A program made the translations under genes and the position numbers. Below the pieces are notes generated by a model. The model saw only the letters and a program-made list of their open reading frames with translations. It was not told the DNA's origin and did not search any database. From Liolophura sinensis (Eukaryota > Mollusca > Polyplacophora > Chitonida > Chitonidae), in NCBI RefSeq assembly GCF_032854445.1, contig NC_088302.1, positions 13,511,338 to 13,575,337 of the forward strand: a stretch of DNA of 64,000 nt, written 5' to 3'. Every line of letters begins with the position of its first letter. Within the stretch, counting starts at the first letter, position 1. Shown here piece after piece: positions 1 through 11,255 of the stretch.

Positions 1-2325
1 TCTAGCTTTGGTTGGTGCTTTACCCCGAGCTCATGGGTTTCCTGTACCCATATGATAAATCTTGTACATGTACAAGTGAAATATTCAACTATGAAACAAT
101 CACTATCAAATACATTGTTGTCTTACAGAACTTCCCGTTGTCGTAATTTTCCCAACACAACGGCGTTTGCGCCATATTTTCCCACCATGCATCAGCCGTT
201 TCTCAAACGTTTGTAGCGCAATAAAGGGAAAAAATACATGGGTGCGCAGATACGTCACACAATGTATTAGAGACCGAAGAAAAGCGTAAAGTGCCGTAAA
301 GACTAGCTATAGGGAAGTTGCATACTTCTTTGTAATGGACCTTCCACCTAATCTAGAACAAGTTAACTTGATGCCTGGCACAGACGATCCAACTTTAAAT
401 AGCTGGGCGTAAAACACGGAAAATCTCAACCAAACAACGTTCCTTCGAAAGTTGACACATTAACATTTACATTGATGTATAAATCGACAAACAAATTAAC
501 ATGCTTTCACCTGGTTACACGAAGGCTGAAACCCGTAAGTTTTGTATGTTTTTTGTTCAGTCGGACATTTTTTGTTCAGTTGGCCAAATCCGGTTACTGG
601 AAAAAGACCGTCAAGCGACAGTTCTAGCTTCATTTCTCAGCAGTGGAAGCCGCTGCGTGGATCCATCGTATTTCTACCACCGACCAAGTAAAATGTTCTT
701 TTAATAAAACACTTTGAATTACCTTTATTGGCCATGGTCTACGGAAGTAATGCAGCTTCTTTTGTTTCTACTCCATACATGTACAGCTGTCACTTCTACT
801 TGCCCCTATCACTGTAATCCGTGAGGGCGATTAAAGTTCATTCGCTCTGATTGTTCCCTGATTTAGAATATAGTGTGTACGTAGATAAGTACGTTTGTGA
901 AACGGTCCCCAGACACCTGCATGACCTCACTAAGCAGATAAATCTATGGGTCGAAACAGACATTCGTATACCTGTCATCAAGCAAATAAGGTCAATTCAC
1001 AAAACGATGTGTCACACAAACCATCAGAAAAAGTATATGAAGAACAAAATAGGACGGAATGATGCAAAGGGAAGCAGTCAACAGCTTTCAGTAATTTGGG
1101 AAAGACGCAAGGTTTGTTCTAGGCGAATGAGTGGAATCGGTATTCAAATCGTGTACCATGCTAGAATATAGGTTGTCGATAAAATGTCTATTTCGGTTGC
1201 GCTTTGACTGGACATGTTCATATATCCAACATGGTGATCTAATTCACCACGCTGAATATACGGCTCCTAGCCCCGGGTAAAGGGGAATTAGACAATCATG
1301 TTAAACTTGGAGTCAAAGTGTTCGATGAAATAACCTTGACACACTAGTTTTTACAATGGTAACTTATGACGTTTATTGAAGTAGCCTCACAACACACTGG
1401 AGCTAACAAATACTACAAGACGAGATATGTACACGCGATATGCAGGGCTCCCCCGGTGTGTTACTGTCCCAGTAAGGATGTCATAGTGTCAAAATTGTCA
1501 CCTCTGTGACGTCACTAACCGGACAAAGCCGGCAGACACCATACTGGGCAAACTGTTTGCCGTGAAATCAAAACAAAGCTGATAACAGAACAAACCTATT
1601 CTTTGACAATGGCTTGTGGTTCCCTACTGACACCTCTATCATTCAATTCATTAAGTCCTTGCCGAAACTACAAATCTGAAATTCGAAACCCAGGAGACAA
1701 AGAATATGGAGTCCGACACTTTGGGATAACTGTGTAATTACGAGGATTTATTGGAATTAACTCATGACTAAATATGTATTCACAATACAAATTTTACACA
1801 ATGCACTATACATTTTAGAAAGTAATAAGTTTAAATGTATTTCAGTGACTTGCTTAGCAAAATTCGTATCTACATTAAATAAATCCACAACATCATTTTC
1901 AGGGAATCAGATAATTTAACCTCTTCGAGAACAGTAATATTACAACATTAAAATAGAAGTTACGTACATTGTAAGAGATTGGCTATACGACACTGATGGT
2001 GTGTTCTGTATATTATACAATGGAGATATAAATTTCAGAATTAGCATAGAGTATTACTGCTCAGGATGTAACCGTGGCATAACAAATATTTACAAACGGC
2101 CTAACTTTGAACTCGATACTTTTCGCGATATAACAAATATTTACACATGGCTCAGACAGTTTTAGACGTGATAATCATAGCAAATGATGAGAACATCACA
2201 AGTGCATTTTATAAGTGAATTTTTGTCAAGCAATAGCGAATTGTATTAAACATACATAAATTCAGCATTCACAATTACATTTTTTTACAGGTTTTGGGCG
2301 ATTGACTTTTTATGAATATCAAGTC
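1..2325. other. Non-coding flank of the left duplication copy
   Basis: I see no gene here. The longest open frame (851-1171, plus) lacks an ATG and resembles nothing I know; it recurs at 30161-30481 only because the whole segment is duplicated. The stretch is AT-rich and lies downstream of the minus-strand TSR-vWFA gene, so it probably holds that gene's 3' untranslated region at its right end. Confidence 0.5.
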
Positions 2326-4462
2326 TTACTTCAATTCAAATGGTGCACATTTATCTGGGTACAGTAAAATTTCGTTTACCATGTTACGAAATTCGATAAA
2401 GTTGGCCAGAGAGAAAATATGGTCGATGAGAGGACGGGAAACCATAGACTCGATCTCAGCTTTTCCAGAAGTTCCGTAGTCGCCGATAGCCAAGGCAAAG
2501 ACAAAAGCCTTCACCTGAAGTCGTCTAACGGCATTTGGCAAGGCGGCTCCGCAGTTAGAGTGTCCGTCTGTTAAAACCAGTACTTCCTTCACGGACTCTG
2601 TAGCCGATCGGATTCCTGTGGGAAGTAAAAAATATACTGTTGTGGACTCTGAACTTATTAACGTTATTATATATAAGGGCAGCGAAATGGGGCATAAATG
2701 AACCCGTCTGCGTTAGTGATTACAAAGTACTATTGTAATCCAACTGCTTGATTTTCTTTCATTTCCAAGACAAAACTATTACCCGAGCGCAAAAGAGGTC
2801 TTTGTCATATATCTGACAAAGAAAATAAAATAAGGTTCAAGTGAAAATGTGACGAAATACAGAGTTATCATTAAACGATCAGAAATGGCAGTGAAGACAA
2901 TAAGGATACTTGAACAATGACTATAATATCCACAATAGATTTACATATCTGTGATCGATTTATCCATCAATCAAATTACGTATCATATTGGGTATAAAGT
3001 GTAATGTATTTTTTTTTTCAAAACGGTTCGCGTTACTTCCAAGTGTACGGTTTCATTCATCAAATAGTTGAAGTGCATACCTGTTTTAAAGGTATTCACA
3101 ATATCTTTGAGGGTTACATTGCATCAAATAATTAAACTGCGTTATGTTTCTTGAATAAAATGCAACATTTTCCAAAAGTAAATTAATGGCTGTACCTGTG
3201 TCGGGTTCAAACATATATTGGCGAGCATATTCGAAAGCATCACCGGTACAGGTGGAACCTCTTGCTTGAGGCATGGCCAGTATGGCGTTTTTTCACACTG
3301 TCGATGGTCCAGTGGGCTTTGAAGTTGAAGTTGAGCACAACCCGGCTGGAGATATGTGATAATGGCGATCCGATTATTTTGTGGATCCCTCCCAATGGAC
3401 CCACACAGTCGCTCTATCAACTCGGCAAGTTTCTGTTTTGTTGTCGTCCAATCGCTGCTACTTATGCTTCCGCTCATGTCAATCATGAAGAGGAGATCAC
3501 GTGGCAGTAATGTGACTCCACCATCGCCACCACCAAGCACATGTGCTCCTCGGTTGGGGACCTCTACTAGTCCAACAGCACGAGAGCTATCGGGGATGAA
3601 ACTGTAGTAGTGAGTATGGCCAGTCATAAACTTATTGTGGAACTTCTGCTGGACTCCCTGTCTGGACCATGGATCTGATGAAAACAAGTGTAAGCTCCAA
3701 ATAAATATGTAGGTAATAAATACAAATGTATGCGCCAAAGACAGGATGTAGAGCGGCGTAATAACGCAACATGTCGTGCATTAAATATTTTTTGACAGCA
3801 TTATTTGTGTTGTTGTACTTTGCTGATAAGTATGTACACTGGTTTCAGAAATCAACAGCAGTTTTTTCTTAAATATTCGAAGTTCAAATATGGTAGCTGT
3901 CATTAAGATGTAAATCATCTATTACCTTAAGACTTTATAATTTCGTTCATCCAAAATATTAGGACTTTTAGCAAATATCGGCTTAGAGAAGCCGCTTCCA
4001 AATACTATACCCATGCGTCACTGCCTACATATTCGCCTGGGCTTTTCAGGAGATGGCGCGTCAGTATAATATTAATTAGCTTTGATTGGTGTTTTACGCC
4101 CTACTTAAAAATATTCCTCTTATACGAAAGCGACTGCATCGGTGAGAAGCTCCTGGGTCATTTCGACGCGCTGGTACGCTGTGCTGCTAGGTCCTTCTAT
4201 AAAAAGGATTAACAAAATTTGTAATGGTCTAACCTGCTCTAGAGGCCGTTTCTGTTAGTGTCGGACATGGGCTTCCACCATTTCGAGGAGACCGGACAAT
4301 CTCTCGTGTGCGGGTTCGTGTGCCTCCGGGCGCAGGCGCTGACCAGGCTGACCATTCTGACCAGACGGAAACCCCACAGTTCGTTCTTCTTGTACTCCAT
4401 CTGTTTCCTTCTACTGACATGGCCAAGTACGCCAACAACACCAGGCGTACGATTACTTTCAT
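2326..4462 (-). pseudogene. Secreted TSR-vWFA gene, left copy, frame-disrupted
   Basis: Three exons read on the minus strand: 4462-4234 (signal peptide and TSR), 3674-3196 (first half of vWFA) and 2615-2326 (second half, TAA stop). Splice sites are canonical: donor GCAG/GTTAGA, acceptor TTTTCATCAG, donor ACAG/GTACAG, acceptor TTCCCACAG. The MIDAS motif DMSGS, the loop GSTCTGDA and LTDGHSN are all recognisable. Compared with the right copy (31625-33765), exon 2 carries two 1-bp insertions, one of them in a T run, and a 9-bp deletion. The frame is therefore lost in the middle of the vWFA domain and exon 3 is out of frame. Exon 3 itself encodes the same residues as the right copy. The signal peptide has an Arg where the right copy has Cys. 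It could be a young pseudogene or carry assembly errors; two independent insertions favour a real lesion. Confidence 0.85.
4078..4190 (-). mobile_element. Internally deleted SINE, CACCAATCAAATAAATA family (left copy)
   Basis: Read on the minus strand it has the tRNA-like head part with the ACCCAGGAGCTTCTCACC-type segment and the 3' end TAAAACACCAATCAAAGCT, but the middle of the element is missing. The right copy is at 33381-33492. It lies just upstream of the splice donor of TSR exon 1, inside intron 1 of the minus-strand gene. Confidence 0.75.
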
Positions 4463-5020
4463 TTTCACAATTTTTTTCTGTAAAGAAAAGCAGTAATTCC
4501 TAAATAGAACTTAAAAAAGGATTAATTACCACGGGTGAGTTATTTACCAACATATTTGATCGGCATTTAATGCTATTCTCAATAATATTTCGACCTCGAA
4601 ACAAACTGTGTTGATAATTTAGTATCTTTCTGGCGCAGTGCACCTTTTGAGAACTGACAAATAAAATACCATGAATCTGTGGGTACTATTTGGGAAAGAT
4701 CATTTATCAATCCTCCCTCATGTTCGCATTCAGCCAAAAACTCAACGTCCCCCTTTCCAACTCCTTGCACCACCCCACACCCAGACACGCATTAAGAGAC
4801 CGCAGTTTGTATACATGTTATTGGAAATTCAACGCTTACACTATGAAGCTATGACGCCAAGCAATAATAAAAAAAAACAATAAGGAAAACGTCACACTCC
4901 AGGAAGGATACCTACATTTATGCAGATACGTCTGAGGAAGTACGCAAGCAGTTCTCTGTCTACCTTCTATCGCTGCTGGATACGAGGTCACAGCTTTGCC
5001 TCTTTCCATCCTCGGTGGCT

Positions 5021-5030
5021 CTTTATATAC
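5021..5030 (-). promoter_or_regulatory. TATA box candidate of the left minus-strand gene
   Basis: The minus strand reads GTATATAAAG here, about 560 bp upstream of the gene's ATG. Use of this box implies a long leader or a leader intron. The same box sits at 34333-34342 in the right copy. The assignment is by sequence only. Confidence 0.4.
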
Positions 5031-5572
5031 GAGTTAGCATCGTACTAACATCCGGCTGGCATGTGCAATGAGGTCACCCGTACTAGGTCATTACGCAATC
5101 GAACAGTAACCAGACTTCCAAAGATCGCATCAGTACTCAAGCGATGATTGGCTGCAGCTCAGAGGTCAGGCTGTGGTTGGGCGCCCGGTTTGGCCTCTCA
5201 CAGAACCCGCGTGTTTATCATCCGGCTTTCCAATGACCATATGTCTTTACTCAGCACCACCTCCACCCCGCGTCCTCTCTCCGTCACAGATTTTATCAGC
5301 ACTTTGTCCCTTTTGTAAGCAACATTTTACGAACACCATTATTATTGACAAAATCTTGGTTTTTTATAATTATGGTACAACTACAACTTTACAGTAAGAT
5401 TGTGTGATGAGAATTACTTAACTGGCATTGTATACGCGGAATGCGTAAGGAATGGCAATGGATATATATTTATAGAAATGTACCTTAAAGCTGCATCCAG
5501 GTTAATTTTGGTAATTTTGTACGAATTATCTTTTCACTTGCAATACTTCCGGCTGCAAAAATACGGTATCTT

Positions 5573-5690
5573 AGTTATTTATTTATTTGATTTGTGTTTT
5601 TTGCCACACTCAAGAATATTTTACTTATGCGACGGCGGCCATTATTATGGTGGGAGGAAACCAACGACCATCCGCAGGTTAGCAAAAATA
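5573..5690 (-). mobile_element. 3' fragment of the same SINE family (left copy)
   Basis: On the minus strand it holds the conserved body (CCTCCCACCATAA, GGCCGCCGTCGCATAAGTAA) and the A/T-rich tail; the tRNA-like head is absent. Right counterpart at 34880-34995. Confidence 0.8.
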
Positions 5691-5773
5691 TGGTGGCCTG
5701 ATATATGATTTTATTATTGTTCAAATATACCTATAACACAAATTTAGAGAGTTTTATATGTTTGCTATATAAA

Positions 5774-5898
5774 CGTATTGATTTAACATACATAATTTAA
5801 AGAAGACAAGTGTCTTAAATAGACAAATGTAAACGTTCAGTTATTTGGGTGAAAACTGGAATATACCAGTACCTGAAGATGTACACGTTTACTGACTG
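5774..5898. repeat. 125-bp dispersed segment, copy 1
   Basis: This segment occurs again at 35080-35205 (segmental duplicate) and, independently of the duplication, at 12174-12298. It contains the palindrome AAGACAAGTGTCTT, and GTAAACG near one end faces CGTTTAC near the other. No coding sense seen. Confidence 0.7.
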
Positions 5899-6204
5899 TT
5901 ACTTACCTAATGTGAACGATTACTATTTCAAGGAAAAATAGCTTCGTTCATGTTGTGATAATCACATATATAAAAGCTAAATAGATAAACATTTGCTCTG
6001 TATCTGTAAAACTTATACAGTATTCGCTGAATGTTTACTACAAATTTTAACAGTGTGTCTTGGGCACAATCTCATGAAAGATGGGGATATAACTCACCGA
6101 TTTATTAATATATGTTTATATTCCCACACAAATGTCACGCGTCTTTTTTTTTTTTTTGTAATAGATTATGATTTTGCCAGTGGGCCTATGAAAAGCAGTT
6201 AAAT

Positions 6205-6330
6205 TTGTTTAACGCCACACTCAGGATTTTTTGACTTATACGACCGATGGCGGTCAGGTTTGTGGACGAAAATGAACCGGGTGTCATGCGCCGAGGCATG
6301 CATAAGGGAGGTTACTGATAGACTTCTGAT
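6205..6330. repeat. Second SINE-like repeat family, left copy
   Basis: The piece TTTAACGCCACACTCAGG followed by CTTATACGACCGATGGC resembles the tail region of mollusc SINEs, but the body (GAACCGGGTGTCATGCGCCG) differs from the main family. Right counterpart at 35512-35640. Family assignment is weak. Confidence 0.45.
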
Positions 6331-6485
6331 TCAAACATGTGGCGTACTGATATGGACACTATGTTGACAAGATACAAGTGCTCTTCGATGAACGTTAGAC
6401 TGCACAAACAGCCACACAACTGTATGGTGCCGTTATAGTTGTACGTCGTTTCAATAATAATAATGAAGTTGAGGCATCACCACGT

Positions 6486-6650
6486 AAATGTCCTCTCCGG
6501 CCGTATGTGGGAAGGTCGTCAGCAACCTGAGGATGGTCGTGGGTTTCCCCCGGGCTCTGCCTTGCTTCCTCCCACCATAATGCTGGTCGCCGTCGTATAA
6601 GTGAAATATTCTTCAGAACGGCGTAAAACACCAATCAAATCAAATAAATA
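6486..6650 (+). mobile_element. SINE body and tail, head missing (left copy)
   Basis: Starts at CCTCTCCGGCCGTATGTGGG and runs through GGTCGTGGGTTTCCCCCGGG, TCCTCCCACCATAATGCTGG and the AACACCAATCAAATCAAATA tail. Right counterpart at 35798-35963. Confidence 0.85.
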
Positions 6651-7440
6651 AATCACCACGTAAATGTAAAAGGTTTCACAAACTTTGGATCCCCATGCCG
6701 AGATCACGATCACGACTTGAAATCATTGACCCCAGGGGTGTAACATCTACTGATATATGATATATATGAGAGCGGGACCTCATAGTGTACATGTACTGAT
6801 ATATATATTAAATTTTCTCACAATTTATTCTGATCATTCCTATCATTTTTAAGCACACGTTTGGACACAAACTTACAAATATTTTATAAATTATATCTCT
6901 AGTTGAGTTGCGTCGTTATTTATTTATATTCACAAAGAGAGCCTATGCTCGAGCTACCATCGGATTGAATTGGGCTCCATACTTCCGGGCCGAGCTTTAG
7001 ACCTATTTGTTCGCTGAAACTGTATCGCATAGTGTATATTGTAATGTGCCCACCAATCGATCGTTTTCTGTTTATATGTGTATAAAGGTGTAGAATACAG
7101 ATAACAGAATTACATAGAACATATTTGATAGTTGTTTAGTTCCTAACTAAACATTCACGATTAGGATCTGAGATTGAGAAAGAGATGATTCCAAAAGCTG
7201 AACCTCGTTCTCATTTAATGCAGTGAGTTACTTTTTCGATAGATATTGTACATCCCTTGTATATGGCACTCAGTGATTAAAAAGTTCAGAAATTTTAGAA
7301 TCAAAACTTAGATGGTCCCAACGTCACTATTATTTCAAAATAAAGGTTGTGATAGACTAACAGTGTATTATGTTATAATAATAATGCATTATATAATAGC
7401 GAATGTAATAACTGAATTTTTGTTGAAAACGAATGAATGA

Positions 7441-7710
7441 TTTATTTATTTATTTATTTGATTGGTGTTTTACGCCGTACTCGAGAATATGTCACATATA
7501 CGACGGCGGCCAGCATAATGGTGGGTGGAAACCGGGCACAGCCCGGGGGAAGCCCACGACCATCCGCAGGTTGCTGAAAGACCTTCCCACATACGGCCGT
7601 AGAGGAAGCCAGCATGAGCTGAACTTGAACTCACAGCGACCGCATTGGTGAGAGACTCCTGGGTCATTACGCTGCGCTAGCGCGCTAACCAACTAAGCCA
7701 CAGAGGCCCC
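7441..7710 (-). mobile_element. Full-length tRNA-derived SINE (left copy)
   Basis: On the minus strand it opens with GGGGCCTCTGTGGCTTAG and a Pol III A-box-like segment, continues with a B-box-like GAGTTCAAGTTCAGC, the conserved body, and a (TAAA)n tail. It sits between copies of an ATGAATGA sequence: GAATGAATGA before the tail and a run of ATGA units (7711-7736) after the head. The target duplication thus appears to be about 8-9 bp and to have expanded into a microsatellite. Right counterpart at 36838-37110. It resembles the MetaSINE type described from molluscs; that name is from memory. Confidence 0.9.
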
Positions 7711-8351
7711 ATGAATGAATGAATGAATGAATGAAGGAGTGAGTGAAAGATTATGGCTTAGCGACAAAGCCACAAATATTTCAGTCATATATCATTGCCA
7801 GAAAAATAACAGATAATATTTTTCAGTGTGTCATCGTCCAGAAATAGATCAAAGTATTACACACGTACTTTGGACCCATGCAGCATTTCTGAGTTTCCCA
7901 CTATACGCTATACCGCGCAAACAACAACTGCACAACTTACAAGAGCTGTATTTGAAACCACAACCTTTCTTTGGGTGTTTAATCACTATTTCTACGGGAC
8001 CATGTACACGAGGACAGTTGAGCGCAGACAGATTTAATTATTATTTATTTTTTTATCACATCAGTTTTCAACTGTTCTAAAAGTTCACCAACTTTTTTTA
8101 CTATATAAACACCGTCATAAATATTACCGATGAGGAATGGGGTTACTTTTCTTGTTGTTGAGAAGGATAGTGTTGCGTGGAAAAGATGTAAATGGCAGAG
8201 AACGCATTCATTGGCTAACCGATATACACAGGCTGCGATTGGCTGTCTGTTTGCCGGCCGGCTTTCTCATATGCTGTGCCGTATTTGTTTGTCGACCTGA
8301 ATTAAACAAATATAGGTCAGTCTACGTCCGGGAGAAGTCTTTTTCGAGGGC

Positions 8352-8358
8352 TATAAAT
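8352..8358 (+). promoter_or_regulatory. TATA box of the left plus-strand gene
   Basis: TATAAAT lies 89 bp upstream of the ATG at 8441, in a GC-flanked context (GAGGGCTATAAATACGCG). Spacing suits a leader of roughly 55-60 nt with no intron. Confidence 0.6.
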
Positions 8359-8440
8359 ACGCGAAACATTTTGTGAGGAGCCAAAAGCCTCCTTCAGCAG
8401 CTTTCTGACAACAGTCACTGATTCGCCTAATTCCACCAAG

Positions 8441-10613
8441 ATGGTTTACACTACGGCTGTTTTCCTGTTGGGCACCTTCGTCTTCGGCACGCATGCATGG
8501 GGTCCGACAGACTGCGCCTACTCCGTCTGGAGCGAATGGAGATCTTACAACAGCGGGACTTTCCAGTTCCGCACTCGGGACATCCTCCGTAACGCCAGGC
8601 AAGGTGGCCAGCCATGTGTTGGGGACAGAGTTGAATACAGACCAGTCAACGGTAAGCCAATAAGTCAACTTTGTAGGATAGCAACTGTTCCAGAGATCGC
8701 TCAGTTACGCATATCGCTATATCTATGAAACTTTTGTGGACGTACGAGAAAAACATGTTGGTGTGAAGTTAAGGAAACCACGCCAATCCTGACACATTGT
8801 ACGAACAGCCTCACAGCGTACCGGTAACAGCTCCATGACAATGCGATAAAGATGAAATAGGATCAGCCACAGCTGTCTTTTCATGAAAACTTTTTGCCAA
8901 ATATTTTTAAAGTAAAATTTCTGCAAAGCTAATCGAAGTTCTGGATCTGTGGCTGAAACTTTTTGTTTGGCGTTTTCGCACAGTTTCATCGTGGTTGATT
9001 GATCAGTACTTTGTGGACATCTTGTAATATATATAATGTACTACAAATTTTATAAGGTCAATTCATACTTAAATACGTGATTAAATAAAAAAGCACGCAA
9101 GATAAATGCATCTGCGTTTTATATGTACACTTGTATAATGGCATTCAGCACATACATATGTTTGGTATTGTGATTTGATGTTACGTTCAAAATCATAATG
9201 TCATGGCGGTGTCTGCGTGTAGCCAAAAAGTCTCTTATCCACCAACACGGTGATAGTAATCTGACATCGCGCGATTGGCATTTCCTATGTCTGTGTAAAC
9301 ATTTGCTAGGAAATTTCTAGTACAATTTCTGTATACGGCCTTGCTTTGGTTTAAACTCCCTAATGCACCGCGAATTGTGACAAAAAGTTACCGTACGAAG
9401 AAAACCTTTGTTCGCGAAATTTTAAGCTTGTTCCAGGTACTGCCCTCAACTTAAAGCAAATCTGGAACTTCGTCTTAACAATTGTCCTCTTTGTTTCATT
9501 TCAGCGCAACTCGATCCGGGTTTTGAGGGATTTTTGTCCATGTTTTTGGCGGGAAACGCCCCGTCGTACAACTTAGCTGGAGGAGGGTTCTATACGCTGT
9601 CACGTGACTTTGTCATTCTTCTCGACACAACAGTAAATGTCCAGTTGTTCCCATATTATAAATCTCTGGTGTCGAACATCTTGGGGAAGGTATGCGGGGA
9701 TTTCTCAAGCAACCCCAGTGACAACCGAGTCACTATGGCGTCGTTTGACAGCTCAGAGACGGCGATTCACACATTTTCTGATACCCAGTCAAGGGAGATA
9801 ATGCAGGACAAAGTCCTGAGGGTTCCTAGATCCCAGTACAGCACTTACGCTAACATCATACCGGCAGCTGACTTTGCCAGGACCACTTTGCACAGTGATA
9901 CTTCAGGTATTATTGAGTACATCGCTATACAATATAAAATATAGGTACTTATTTCCATATATATTAATCCGTCTTATCCCAGATGTACCAGACTCGAATG
10001 TTATTTATTTATCTATTGATTTATTTATTCATTTGGTGTTTATTATTATTATTTCACTCATAGGCTTAAGTTTTAATAACTCAGGATTATATCAGACACT
10101 TGCCGAAGGTTGATGGTTTAACCCATTCCGGTCACTCTGGTTTCCTCCACCCTTAAAGTTTTCTTCAGACTGGCATCCAGTATTTATGTAGACCTATACG
10201 GTAATATTCAAAATTATGGAGAGGGGATGACAGTTATATAAGAATCATCAGTCTATCAAAATATATTTTATGGTATGCAGTTGGGCTCTTATCTTTATTC
10301 ATTCTCTTCAGGCACCAGAACATATAACAATGCAACAAAGGAAGTTCTCCTTGTGACGTCATCTCCGGATTACTGCTCGCGCGGTCTGACCAGAGCCTTG
10401 AATCGTCTTCGTACCGTAGCTGAAGTTTACATCCTTGTCATTGGTCGCCCTAGTAACTCCTGCCTGGAGAGCCTTACCACTTCTCCGACCGAGTTTCACT
10501 TCCGGCAGCTTGAGGACGTCGCTGCTATCACGGACGGTTCTGCACTTTTGTTAGATCAGTCGCAAGGAAACAACTTCTGCGTTCGCAACACGGGTGGTGG
10601 ACAACACTACTGA
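8441..10613 (+). CDS. Secreted TSR-vWFA protein with degenerate MIDAS (left copy)
   Basis: Three exons: 8441-8651, 9505-9906 and 10312-10613, giving 915 nt and 304 residues with a TGA stop. Both introns are phase 1, with AACG/GTAAGC, TTTCATTTCAG, TTCAG/GTATTA and TTCTCTTCAG borders. Residues 1-19 form a signal peptide. Residues about 22-70 form a minimal TSR (CAYSVWSEW, FRTRD, GGQPC). The rest is vWFA-like, from SRDFVILLD to the C-terminus. The three metal-binding loops are altered: DTTVN replaces DxSxS, the middle Thr position is not kept, and VTSSPDYC stands where the minus-strand paralog has LTDGHSNC. It is clearly a paralog of the minus-strand gene (same exon plan, conserved C-G and NR positions). 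A secreted or matrix adhesion role is inference; metal-dependent ligand binding is unlikely. A TATA box lies about 85 bp upstream. Confidence 0.88.
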
Positions 10614-11021
10614 GAGAGTCGGTAACTGACCAGACTGTTACTTGAAGCCTTCCATGATTCAATTTAAGTTTAATGTGCATATTTGGTGAAGTAATTTGCC
10701 AGTATTATTATATCTGTCACTTTATAAGTTAACTCAAACGGCCATAAGCATTGTCCTTGGATTTTATATCCAAGTCCACCAAATGTTGAAGTGTATCGGT
10801 TGTAGCGCTCTAAGCATCCTTGTACATATGTGCGTAGAACCATTGCTTATTCATTTTTGTAAAACGTGATTCCACACCATCGTTGTAAGTAGAAGACATC
10901 TAAGTTATTTTAGAGTTGTTCAGGGTGAAATTTCCAACCTGATACTTGATCCTGGAATATGACAATGTTCAAAACATGATTAAAGATTCACAACTGTACA
11001 TAAAAGATATGGATTGATAAT

Positions 11022-11027
11022 AATAAA
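11022..11027 (+). terminator. Poly(A) signal candidate, left plus-strand gene
   Basis: AATAAA about 410 bp after the stop codon at 10613, in GATAATAATAAACC, followed by a TTTTTAGTGT stretch. It is the first good AATAAA downstream of the stop. Confidence 0.45.
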
Positions 11028-11228
11028 CCTTTTTAGTGTATCTCGAAGATTTATGTCATTTATCTTTATGTCATATGAAATGGCGTTTTCTGGCTGTGAA
11101 TGATCTCGGATGAATGAATAAATGCGCTGAATGCTGCACGGTCATCGACGAAAAATCTAAATACACACAAGAATGCGTTTTGGTTTATATGCTCCATGAC
11201 TCCTCGCCTGATTGACTGATGCTAGTCG

Positions 11229-11255
11229 CCATGCTCAAGAATATTCACTTATAAG
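11229..11255 (-). mobile_element. SINE tail fragment (left copy)
   Basis: CCATGCTCAAGAATATTCAC followed by TTATAAG matches the reverse of the SINE 3' region. It is repeated at the matching position near 40611 in the right copy. Confidence 0.4.

Noticed and set aside
851-1171. 106-residue plus-strand frame, repeated at 30161-30481
   Set aside because: It starts at TTG, has no known motif or signal, and is kept in the second copy only because the whole segment is about 98% identical.
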